Part shown: piece after piece, positions 1 to 6,662 of the stretch
Layout of the letters: each line of letters begins with the position of its first letter
How positions within the stretch are numbered: position 1 is the stretch's first letter
Assembly (NCBI GenBank): GCA_005809115.1
Contig: SYLK01000359.1
Span: 1-9,402 of the forward strand
DNA length: 9,402 bases
Reading direction: 5' to 3'
From: Planctomyces sp.
GTDB lineage: Bacteria; Planctomycetota; Planctomycetia; Planctomycetales; Planctomycetaceae
Translations under genes and position numbers: made by a program
Notes under the pieces: model-generated
What the model was told of the DNA's origin: nothing
The model's input: only the letters and a program-made list of their open reading frames with translations
The model's database searches: none

Positions 1-969
1 GCCACCGGTTCACGCCCGTGGCGGCCCGACTTCATTGACTTCACCCACCCCCGCGTGTTCGACAGCGACACGATTCTGGACCTTCCGGAAACTCCCCGGT
101 CCATGACCATTTATGGTGCCGGAGTCATCGGCTGTGAATACGCGTCGATGTTTCGCAATCTTCAGGTCAAGCTCAATCTGGTCAACATGCGATCGCGTGT
201 GCTCGAATTCCTGGATGACGAGATCTGCGACGCGCTGGCCTATCATCTGCGCGACACGGGTGTGAGGATTCGCAATAACGAAGTCTTCGAGCGACTGGAA
301 ACCTGCGCCGATCACGTGGTGGTTCATCTGAAGTCCGGCAAGCAGCTGAAGAGTGATGTTCTGCTGTGGGCCAACGGCCGCACGGGAAACAGCGATCATC
401 TGGGACTGGAGAATCTGGGCATCGTCCCTGACGAACGCGGCCAGATCCCGGTCAACCGGCATTTTCAGACGAGCCAGCCGCACATCTATGCAGTGGGAGA
501 TGTGATCGGCATGCCTTCGCTGGCCAGCGCCGCATATGTTCATGGACGGTTCGCGGCGCGTCATCTGGGCAACGGTGACTCGGATCAGTTTCGCATTCAG
601 GATATCCCGGCCGGCATCTACACCAGTCCGGAAATCAGCGCGCTGGGCAAGACGGAACGACAGCTGACCGAGGAGTGTGTGCCGTACGAAGTCGGCCATT
701 CGATGTTCAAGAATCTCGCACGCGCGCAGATCATGGGTCGCCCGGTCGGCATGCTGAAGCTGCTGTTCCACCGTGAAACGCTCGAGATTCTGGGCATCCA
801 CTGTTTCGGCGCCAACGCTGCCGAGATCATCCACATCGGGCAGGCCATTATGGCGCAGTCCGGGACCGCCAACTCGCTGCTCTACTTCATCAACACGACG
901 TTCAACTACCCCACGATGGCCGAGGCATACCGGGTGGCTGCACTGAACGGCTACAATCGTGTTCAGTAG
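1..969 (+). CDS. sthA: Soluble (Si-specific) NAD(P)(+) transhydrogenase, C-terminal part (5' end outside window)
   Basis: Flavoprotein predicted to transfer hydride between NADPH and NAD+ in the cytoplasm, balancing the two pools. The frame is open from base 1 and reads ATGSRPWRP, the conserved segment before the NAD(P)-binding domain, so the gene starts upstream; a GTG at 55 is internal. Visible motifs are the Rossmann GAGVIG (codons about 41-46), the FAD-contacting YAVGDVIGMPSLASAAY (about 164-180) and the C-terminal dimerisation segment ending NTTFNYPTMAEAYRVAALNG. The family relatives dihydrolipoamide dehydrogenases carry a His-Pro-Thr-x-x-Glu motif at that last site; here it is NYPTMAE, which favours SthA over lipoamide dehydrogenase. 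About 322 codons are present; the family is usually about 465, so roughly 140 residues are missing at the N-terminus. It ends in TAG directly after the family's normal C-terminus, showing that TAG works as a stop in this genome. Identification is confident. Confidence 0.93.
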   Translation, partial: ATGSRPWRPDFIDFTHPRVFDSDTILDLPETPRSMTIYGAGVIGCEYASMFRNLQVKLNLVNMRSRVLEFLDDEICDALAYHLRDTGVRIRNNEVFERLETCADHVVVHLKSGKQLKSDVLLWANGRTGNSDHLGLENLGIVPDERGQIPVNRHFQTSQPHIYAVGDVIGMPSLASAAYVHGRFAARHLGNGDSDQFRIQDIPAGIYTSPEISALGKTERQLTEECVPYEVGHSMFKNLARAQIMGRPVGMLKLLFHRETLEILGIHCFGANAAEIIHIGQAIMAQSGTANSLLYFINTTFNYPTMAEAYRVAALNGYNRVQ

Positions 970-1171
970 TCGCATCAGCAGAATTGTGGATTGCCGGATC
1001 CGGGGCGGCAGTGATCGGAATCCGCACGACTGCTGCGATCAGCACGACCGGACTCCTCTGGCTGCCTGACGCGCAGAATGCCGTGATGCCGAATGCCAGC
1101 ATGACGTAGGATGTGTTGTCCCGACGCAACCTCCGTCACGCCACAGGGCGGCTCGTCCCGGCCATCGTTCC
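970..1171. other. Spacer between sthA and the MBOAT gene with small hairpins
   Basis: No gene is supported here. Two small inverted repeats are visible: TGCCG (992-996) with CGGCA (1006-1010), containing the perfect palindrome CCGGATCCGG (994-1003), and TGCTG (1031-1035) with CAGCA (1040-1044) around a CGAT loop. Neither is followed by a T-run, so neither is a standard intrinsic terminator, although either could end or attenuate the sthA transcript. The promoter for the following gene pair should lie here, but I see no convincing -35/-10 pair. Confidence 0.3.
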
Positions 1172-2596
1172 ATGCTGTTCACCGAACCCGCCAGCCTGTT
1201 TGTCTTCCTGCCGCTGGTGCTGGCAATGTCGCGGTTTGCCTCACGCGCCGTCGGCAACTACCTGCTGCTCGCACTGAGTCTGCTGTTCTACGCGGTCGGC
1301 GAACCTCAGCATGTCCCGCTGCTGGTGCTGTCTTCACTGCTGAATTATCTGTTCGGGATTCTTCTGGAAGATCGGCAGCGTCCCGGTCTGAGAAAACTCG
1401 CCTGCGGGCTGGGTGTCGGCTGCAATCTGGCGCTGCTGGGATTCTGGAAATACTCCGGGTTCCTGGCAGACAATCTGAACCTGCTGCTGGGACTGGCCGG
1501 GGACCTGCAGCTGCAGCGCCCGGAGATTGAACTGCCGCTGGGAATTTCGTTCTTCACGTTCCAGGGTTTGTCTTATCTGCTGGACGTGTACTCCGGCCAG
1601 GTGAAGGCGGAACGCAACCCGGCATTTCTGGGCCTCTATATCAGCCTGTTTCCTCAGCTGATCGCAGGACCAATCGTGCGATTTTCCGACGTGGCGGCCG
1701 ACCTGCGGCAGCGCGAAGCGACGCTCGACGACTGGAGCGAGGGGATCCGTCAGTTCATTCTGGGGTGCGCACGCAAGCTGCTGATCGCGAATCCCGTGGC
1801 CGAAACGGCAGACGCCATCTTTTCACTCTCCGACAGCCAGCTTTCGATGCCGCTGGCGTGGGTCGGCCTGCTGGCCTATGCGTTTCAGATCTACTTTGAT
1901 TTTTCCGGATACAGTGCGATGGCCAGCGGTCTGGGCCGCATGCTGGGATTCCGGTTTCCGCAGAATTTCAACGATCCGTATACCGCCACATCCGTCAGGG
2001 ACTTCTGGCGCCGCTGGCACATTTCCCTGTCAACCTGGTTCCGTGATTACCTCTACGTTCCGCTGGGCGGCAATCGAGTGTCACCGAAGCGGACGACAAT
2101 CAATCTCATGGTCGTGTTCCTGCTCTGCGGGCTGTGGCACGGTGCGAGCTGGAACTTTGTCGTGTGGGGCGGAATTCACGGCACCTTCCTCACCCTGGAA
2201 CGTCATCCGCGGCTGCAGTGGCTGCCCCGTACGCCCGGCGTGAACCGCATCTACACCCTGATAGTCGTGCTGACTGGATGGGTGTTCTTTCGCTGCGAAA
2301 CCCTGTCGCAGTCCATGGCCTTCCTGCATGCTCTGGTGGCCGGTGACTCAGCAGGGCTGCCGATCTCTCTGTTCGTCAGTCGCACCGGGATGCTGGCGTT
2401 CGTCGTGGCCGCAGTCTGGTCAACACCGGCATTCACCCTGATCGGCCGCAGGCTGAATCACCTGTCGGAAAACCGACCCGGGCGGCAACTGCTGTTCGAC
2501 TCGTCGATGCTGACGGTACTCTGCGGGATTCTACTGCTGTCCGTCTCACAGGCAGCCGCCAATACCTTCAATCCCTTCATCTACTTTCGTTTCTGA
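1172..2596 (+). CDS. MBOAT-family membrane O-acyltransferase (AlgI-like)
   Basis: Multi-pass inner-membrane protein of 474 residues, the usual size of AlgI-type MBOAT proteins. Members pass acetyl groups from a cytoplasmic donor across the membrane to an extracytoplasmic partner that modifies a polysaccharide. The start MLFTEPASLFVFLPLVL is typical for the family. Signature blocks are the segment PLGISFFTFQGLSY, the YFDFSGYSAMASG motif, FWRRWHISLSTWFRDYLY with His283, and GLWHGASWN with His323. The last histidine is the invariant MBOAT catalytic residue and falls where AlgI has it. About ten or more hydrophobic stretches are spread through the protein. No clear Shine-Dalgarno precedes the ATG, and no alternative in-frame start lies just upstream. 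The next gene, 62 bases downstream on the same strand, encodes an AlgJ/AlgX-like partner. The real substrate is unknown; alginate synthesis genes are not present here, so a gene symbol would overstate the evidence. Confidence 0.93.
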   Translation: MLFTEPASLFVFLPLVLAMSRFASRAVGNYLLLALSLLFYAVGEPQHVPLLVLSSLLNYLFGILLEDRQRPGLRKLACGLGVGCNLALLGFWKYSGFLADNLNLLLGLAGDLQLQRPEIELPLGISFFTFQGLSYLLDVYSGQVKAERNPAFLGLYISLFPQLIAGPIVRFSDVAADLRQREATLDDWSEGIRQFILGCARKLLIANPVAETADAIFSLSDSQLSMPLAWVGLLAYAFQIYFDFSGYSAMASGLGRMLGFRFPQNFNDPYTATSVRDFWRRWHISLSTWFRDYLYVPLGGNRVSPKRTTINLMVVFLLCGLWHGASWNFVVWGGIHGTFLTLERHPRLQWLPRTPGVNRIYTLIVVLTGWVFFRCETLSQSMAFLHALVAGDSAGLPISLFVSRTGMLAFVVAAVWSTPAFTLIGRRLNHLSENRPGRQLLFDSSMLTVLCGILLLSVSQAAANTFNPFIYFRF

Positions 2597-2610
2597 GCAA
2601 TTCGATGCGA

Positions 2611-2639
2611 CATGCCCCGCGCATTCGTTGCGGGGTGTG
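2611..2639 (+). promoter_or_regulatory. Intercistronic hairpin between the MBOAT and AlgJ-like genes
   Basis: CATGCCCCGC (2611-2620) pairs with GCGGGGTGTG (2630-2639) over ten positions, six of them a perfect G/C core and two G-T wobbles, around a nine-base loop. No T-run follows, so it is not a standard intrinsic terminator. It could be an mRNA processing or stabilising element that sets the relative amounts of the two proteins. The function is inferred; the pairing is seen directly. Confidence 0.45.
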
Positions 2640-2647
2640 ATCATCAC

Positions 2648-2653
2648 GGGGAG
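2648..2653 (+). promoter_or_regulatory. Ribosome binding site that decides the start of the AlgJ-like gene
   Basis: GGGGAG lies five bases before ATG 2659. It overlaps the alternative in-frame GTG at 2653, leaving that codon with no usable spacing, so ATG 2659 is the better start. The site sits between two copies of TGATCA (2638-2643 and 2654-2659), which could pair and place the Shine-Dalgarno sequence in a ten-base loop. Confidence 0.55.
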
Positions 2654-2658
2654 TGATC

Positions 2659-3786
2659 ATGGAGACACAGGCCGGGCAGAAAGCCCTGTGCATCATGTTC
2701 GGAATCGTGACACTCACTCCCACACTGCTGTGGCCCACCGGCGCTGCGCTCAACGCACGCCTGAATGAAAACCGGGCAAAGGCACAGTTGCCAGAATCTG
2801 CGAAAAACTCTGTCACAGTCTGGCAGACACTGCTCGCCTTCCGCGAATTCTACAATGACAACTTCCCGTTTCGGGATGTGGCCATCGAAGCGGACTCACG
2901 GCTGCGAGTTCAGCTGGCGGGAAACTCGTGGACCGATCGTGTCATTCTGGGCCGGGATGGCTGGATGTTTCTCCGCCGCACCCGAACCGGAGTCCCGGTG
3001 ACGCTCCCGGTGGCACCGTTTACCGAAACGGAACTCGCCGAATGGACGGCGACTCTGGCCGCACGTGAGGCCGCATTACGAGAACGCGGAATTCGTTACG
3101 CCGTCATCATCGCTCCGAACAAAGCCACGATCTATCCCGATCTGCGCCCGGACGACCTGACGCCTTTCCAGCCCGACACGCGTCAGGACCAGCTGCGCGA
3201 AGCTCTCCGATCCGGCACTCGGGTTCAATATGTCGATCTCAGGCCCGCGCTCCGCGAGGCACGCCATGATATCCCCGACCTTTACTACCGCACCGACACG
3301 CACTGGAATGCCTTTGGCGCCCGCGCTGCAGAACGGGAGATCGCCCGGCAACTCGATCTGAAACCAGGCATCGCCACGAATCAGCCATTCGTTGTTCGCT
3401 GCACCGATCACAATTACAGTGGCGACCTCCTGCGACTGCTGGGAGCCCCCGGCTTCGCCCGCGAATCACGAATTGAATTGCAGCCGGAAGCAGGTTTCCG
3501 CTGGACGCGCCTCGAGTCGAAGGATCCCTCGGAGCCGGGGATACCCGAATTCGTCCGCACATTTGCCACCGAAGTCCCGGACGACCGTCTGCCACGTGCG
3601 GTCCTGTTCCGCGACTCGTTCAGTCTGGAACTTCAGCCGTTTCTCTCCGAACGATTTCGCCGGGCAGTTTATGTCTGGCAGTATTCGCTCGATCTGGACG
3701 TGATTGAACGAGAATCGCCCGATATCGTGCTGGATATCTTCGTGGAGCGGCAGCTGCATGCCGGACCACCAGCCGCCTTTCTGTGA
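2659..3786 (+). CDS. AlgJ/AlgX-type SGNH-hydrolase-like O-acetyltransferase
   Basis: Predicted extracytoplasmic enzyme that accepts acetyl groups delivered by the MBOAT protein and places them on a glycan. From ATG 2659 it has 375 residues, close to AlgJ. A hydrophobic segment at about residues 8-28 should act as signal anchor. The family landmarks follow in order: FREFYNDNFPFRD, then GRDGWMFLRR, then TDTHWNAFGARAAE with Asp213 and His215, and finally FRDSFS with Ser320. The Asp-x-His pair and a serine about 105 residues later match the catalytic triad arrangement of AlgJ/AlgX. The gene follows the MBOAT gene by 62 bases and is probably co-transcribed with it. No carbohydrate-binding module is visible, so it resembles AlgJ more than AlgX. 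The substrate is unknown. The annotated alternative GTG at 2653 would add only two residues and is less well placed for the ribosome. Confidence 0.88.
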   Translation: METQAGQKALCIMFGIVTLTPTLLWPTGAALNARLNENRAKAQLPESAKNSVTVWQTLLAFREFYNDNFPFRDVAIEADSRLRVQLAGNSWTDRVILGRDGWMFLRRTRTGVPVTLPVAPFTETELAEWTATLAAREAALRERGIRYAVIIAPNKATIYPDLRPDDLTPFQPDTRQDQLREALRSGTRVQYVDLRPALREARHDIPDLYYRTDTHWNAFGARAAEREIARQLDLKPGIATNQPFVVRCTDHNYSGDLLRLLGAPGFARESRIELQPEAGFRWTRLESKDPSEPGIPEFVRTFATEVPDDRLPRAVLFRDSFSLELQPFLSERFRRAVYVWQYSLDLDVIERESPDIVLDIFVERQLHAGPPAAFL

Positions 3787-4301
3787 ACGGCACCATGCGG
3801 CAGTCCACCTCAGCGCCGAATCTGCCCAACCCGCTGCACCTCAGTCAGACTCAGGGTACTGCAGTTCTGACGGGTACGTCTGCAAAATCGCACTCGTACT
3901 TGCACTCGCCAGCATGGCGAAGATCGAACAGACCTTTGTCCATGCACGAGTCAAAACTGGACCTGGCGACTCTGACAAGACCGGGTCAGCCACCTTCGGG
4001 TGGTCAGCCAACCGCGAGTGGTCAGCCAACCGCGGGTGGTCAGCCAACCGCGGGTGGTCAGCCAACCGCGGGTGGTCAGCCAGTTCCGGCATTCCATGCT
4101 CCATGGGCGGATTTTCCGTGCCCCCTGCCGCATTACGATGCAAATTCCTGCCTCAACGGGGTTCCGGAATCGCGTTTTCCTCACACTGGTATTGGCGAAC
4201 GGCCGACTTTGCACATATCGTCTGCTTGTCTGCCGACCGCCGACGGCTGAACTGGTCGGTTCCGCAGGCCACAGTGCACCACGAACGGAGTCCGGCGTGC
4301 C
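3787..4301. other. 515-base spacer carrying a tandem repeat array; no supported gene
   Basis: Between the AlgJ-like gene and the LpoB-like gene I recognise no protein in any frame. Several long open frames cross this stretch, but the 18-bp array inside it is a multiple of three and keeps five of the six frames free of stops, so openness is not evidence of coding. One forward frame begins with a GTG at 3783 that overlaps the stop of the AlgJ-like gene and runs to 4250 with a GQPTAG hexapeptide repeat, and another begins at ATG 4138; neither has a good ribosome binding site or recognisable content. A palindrome ACTGCAGT sits at 3858-3865. GCCGC (3772-3776) and GCGGC (3797-3801) flank the stop of the upstream gene, with no T-run after them. 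Confidence 0.5.
3984..4082 (+). repeat. 18-bp tandem repeat array, hairpin-forming
   Basis: GGTCAGCCA begins at 3984, 4002, 4020, 4038, 4056 and 4074, exactly 18 bases apart. The consensus unit is GGTCAGCCAACCGCGGGT. The central copies are identical, the first two differ (ACCTTCGGGT and ACCGCGAGT in place of ACCGCGGGT) and the last stops after GGTCAGCCA. Reading across unit borders, GCGGGTGG-TCAG-CCAACCGC (for example 4032-4051 and 4050-4069) pairs over seven of eight positions with one G-A mismatch and a four-base loop, so the array is a row of potential stem-loops. There are no unique spacers, so it is not CRISPR. Role unknown. Confidence 0.9.
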
Positions 4302-4964
4302 ATGCTGCAATCGCGATATTCTGTATTCTGCGGCTTCGCGGCCGCACTGCTGCTGGCTATGGCCGGCTGCCGAGGCTACCAGCACGCCCATGTGCTCGAA
4401 CAGGACGATCGGGATCTGGTTGGAAGTCACGCCGCCGGTGCTGAGACCTGGAAACCGCTGATCGAAGAATCCGTCTGCAAACTGCTCGCCCGCTCGGCGA
4501 ATACCGTGCACCAGGCCTCCCACACAGCCGTGGATGGTGGACAGCCGACCAGAACGGTCTGCTTTGTGGGTGTGTAGAATCGGAGCAGCGAAGAGATCGG
4601 GGATTTTCGCGAGCAGATTTACGAACACATTGACGCCCTTGTCAGCCAGAATGATCAGTTTCGCATGATCAGTCGGCGTTACGTCGAAGCGGCGATGGCC
4701 GAGAGCCGCTGCCGCCCGGAGTTGCTGGTCCTGCCGGATCGGCAGCGACAATTTCAGGCGGCTCTGGAGCGTGTGGACCAGCCGTTCGACTACCTCCTGT
4801 TTGCCAGCATCACGTCGGGCACGACGCCGAGTAATCTGGATTACCAGAGAGATTATCTGCTGACGCTGGAATTACTGAACATTCACACCGGGGAATCGAT
4901 CAAGGAATCGGCGGAGGTCCGAAAAGGCTACCACAAGTCGATTCTGGGGCGTCTCAAGTACTGA
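4302..4964 (+). pseudogene. LpoB-like penicillin-binding-protein activator lipoprotein, interrupted by an in-frame TAG
   Basis: The frame from ATG 4302 to TGA 4962-4964 encodes an LpoB-family (COG3417-like) lipoprotein of about 220 codons, broken only by TAG at 4575-4577 (codon 92). The N-terminus is a lipoprotein signal: an arginine, a hydrophobic core and LLLAMAGC with the lipidated Cys at 23. Before the stop comes TVCFVGV and directly after it NRSSEEIGDFREQIY, together forming the usual first strand and helix of the fold. The rest, including DYLLFASITSGTT (about 163-175) and YLLTLELLNIHTGE (about 185-198), is typical of the family. The next in-frame ATG is 4665, so the two open pieces are 4302-4577 and 4665-4964. 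A GGAG at 4287-4290 is a plausible but distant ribosome site. LpoB of enterobacteria activates a class A PBP from the outer membrane; that role is only inferred here. Pseudogene by recent nonsense mutation, or a base error. Confidence 0.82.
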
Positions 4965-4979
4965 TACTGATGAGGTCTG

Positions 4980-5022
4980 TCCGGCGGATCCGGAGGCGAT
5001 CCGGCGGGCGGTATTCCGGAGG
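4980..5022 (+). repeat. Four TCCGG(C/A)GG octamers between the two lipoprotein genes
   Basis: TCCGGCGG at 4980 and 5000 alternates with TCCGGAGG at 4989 and 5015. CGGATC (4985-4990) and GATCCG (4998-5003) can pair around a seven-base loop containing CGGAGGC. The stretch lies in the 104-base gap between the LpoB-like and COG3014-like genes. GGAGG resembles a Shine-Dalgarno core but is too far from the next start. Function unknown; it may be chance in GC-rich DNA. Confidence 0.4.
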
Positions 5023-5068
5023 CCACACATACGACGACGCGGGATAACTGCTGGTGGAACGTGATTTT

Positions 5069-6601
5069 GTGAAACGACTCCGCAGCTCCCGATTGATGGC
5101 CTGCAGCCTGCAGGTTCTGCTGCTGGCGAGTAGTCTGGTGGCCTGTGGATGCCGGAGCTGGCAGCGGAGTCATTCCGCGGCCATCCGGGAATATTCCGCC
5201 GGCAACCTCTCCGAATCACAGGCGCAGCTCCGGCAGTCTCAGGACTCTCTGCGAGCTGAGCTGGAACTGCTGATCCTGGATGAGGCCGTCGTGTCACTGG
5301 CATCCGGCGACGCCGAGTCCGCGGAAACCCTGTTGCGGGGTGTTCGCCGCGACCTGGAGCATCTTGGCCAGAAGGATCTCACGGAACAGGCGGCTGCGGC
5401 TCTGACAGACGATCGTGCCGCGGCATTTGCGGGGCGTGAGTTCGAGCAGCAGATGGTCCTGAATCTTCTGCTGCTCAGCAGCCTGATGACCAACGCCCAG
5501 GATTCGTTCGCTTATTCCCTGCAGGCGACCAGGAAAACTGCTGACAGGAAGCAGGTTCTGCTGGCGGAAGCGCAGAAGTCTGCCACTGGCCTGCATTCGT
5601 TCGGCACGACTGCGGTGATTCCGGCTGGATTTCCATCGCCGATGTCTGTCCCGATGGAAGGCGATTCATCGCGGTCCGCCCCGGCGAAACTGGTGACATC
5701 AGCCGTCGATCAGCCTCTGGCGTTGTCGGCTTACCTGTCGGCAGCCGTCCAGTCGGAGTTCCCCCTGCGTTCAGAAGAGACACAACAGCTGATGCAGGAG
5801 CTGTCTCTGTGGAATCCGGAGTTCGCTGCGGCGGCGGGCACTGGAGAATTCGGCACGCGTTGTGCTGCGTGACACGGTACGCTGCATGTCGTGGCACTGG
5901 TCGGGAACGCGCCCGAATGGGTGTCTGAGTCAGCGGCACCGACGTCGGCAGCACTGCTGCTGGCGGATCGAATCCTGAGCGCAACGGGCCGGCACACGTT
6001 GCCACCCACAGTGGCACCGGTGCGGATCAGCCGACCGCGCCAGGCGCCGCACGGTGCCGCCGTCGGCTCGCTGCGATGTGAAGTCTCAGGCCGTGCGAGT
6101 GGCGGAAGTACAGCGCCCCGGATTCCGCTGGAACTGTGTTGTCTGGTGGATCTGAATGCAGTGGCTCAGGCGAGTTACCAGGAGCATCGGGACGAACAGA
6201 TTGCGCGCGCGATTACTCGCAGGATCGTGAAGAAGGGCGCGATCTACGTGCTGAAGGAATCGCAGAACATTCATCGCAATTCCGCGGTTGATCTGGCTGT
6301 CAACGTGGCCGGAATTGCCTGGGAAGCGACTGAGAAACCCGACACCAGGTCCTGGCGACTGCTGCCCGGCCGCGTTGATGTGGCCCACCTGGAACTGCCC
6401 GCCGGCGAGTGGGAAGCCCGCCTGAACTCTGTGACTGCGCCGGCTGCCGCCAGGACCCTCCCGATCCATATCGAAGACGGAAGAAACACCTACGTCGTCT
6501 GTTTTGTGCCCGGGCACCAGCTGACGGGACAGATTCTGGTGGGCGGAGCAGACTACTATCGCGTGTCGGCTGCCCCGGTGCCTGCCGACTCAGCAAGATG
6601 A
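5069..6601 (+). pseudogene. COG3014-family lipoprotein, interrupted by an in-frame TGA
   Basis: One frame runs from about 5069 to TGA 6599-6601 (about 510 codons) and is broken only by TGA at 5870-5872. I prefer GTG 5069, which gives a basic n-region (VKRLRSSR) and lipobox LVAC with Cys26; GTG 5054 adds five residues and has no better support. The first part is helical and repeat-like, with the family block LTDDRAAAFAGREFEQQMVL (from residue 112). After the stop the sequence resumes with HGTLHVVALVGNAPEW, then DLNAVAQASYQEHRDEQIAR and AITRRIVKKGAIYVL, then DTRSWRLLPGRVDVAHLELP, as expected for the C-terminal half of COG3014 proteins. The pieces open on their own are 5054-5872 and 5891-6601 (GTG start); the second would lack any export signal. 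COG3014 genes sit beside lpoB in some gammaproteobacteria, which supports a linked role in the cell envelope. Molecular function unknown. Confidence 0.8.
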
Positions 6602-6612
6602 CGCCACAGATC

Positions 6613-6636
6613 GGCCGCTCTCGAAGCAACGCGGCC
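6613..6636. terminator. Possible terminator hairpin between convergent genes
   Basis: GGCCGC (6613-6618) and GCGGCC (6631-6636) form a perfect six-base-pair stem with a twelve-base loop in the 61-base gap between the COG3014 gene and the oppositely oriented DUF1573 gene. On the plus strand a TTTT follows at 6644-6647, too far from the stem for a textbook terminator. Position supports termination; structure supports it only weakly. Confidence 0.35.
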
Positions 6637-6662
6637 ACGGAGGTTTTGTCAGGGGTTCTGAT

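Noticed and set aside
10..975. Long minus-strand open frame of 321 codons opposite sthA
   Set aside because: It mirrors the codon pattern of the plus-strand gene, which is clearly SthA; its translation resembles no known protein and is a typical antisense shadow in GC-rich DNA.
3984..4082. CRISPR array
   Set aside because: Units are 18 bases and abut directly, with no unique spacers, and there are no cas genes in the window.
4192..4219. Promoter for the LpoB-like gene (TTGGCG, 16 bases, CATATC)
   Set aside because: Matches are only four and three of six to the consensus hexamers; such partial matches are expected by chance.
4000..4461. Plus-strand open frame with VSQPRV repeats running into the LpoB-like gene
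   Set aside because: Overlaps the lipoprotein signal region of the LpoB-like gene in another frame; openness is explained by the repeat period being a multiple of three.
3951..4751. Minus-strand open frame of 266 codons across the repeat array and opposite the LpoB-like gene
   Set aside because: Half of it is antisense to the recognisable LpoB-like sequence and the rest is kept open by the 18-bp repeats (TTRGWL units). No start signal or family content.
5870..5872. Selenocysteine codon
   Set aside because: Only weak four-pair stems are possible just downstream (for example CACG 5873-5876 with CGTG 5890-5893), and I know of no redox-active Sec or Cys site in this family at that position.
5475..6017. 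Minus-strand open frame spanning the TGA of the COG3014 gene
   Set aside because: Its translation is low-complexity and unrecognised, while the plus strand has family similarity on both sides of the stop.
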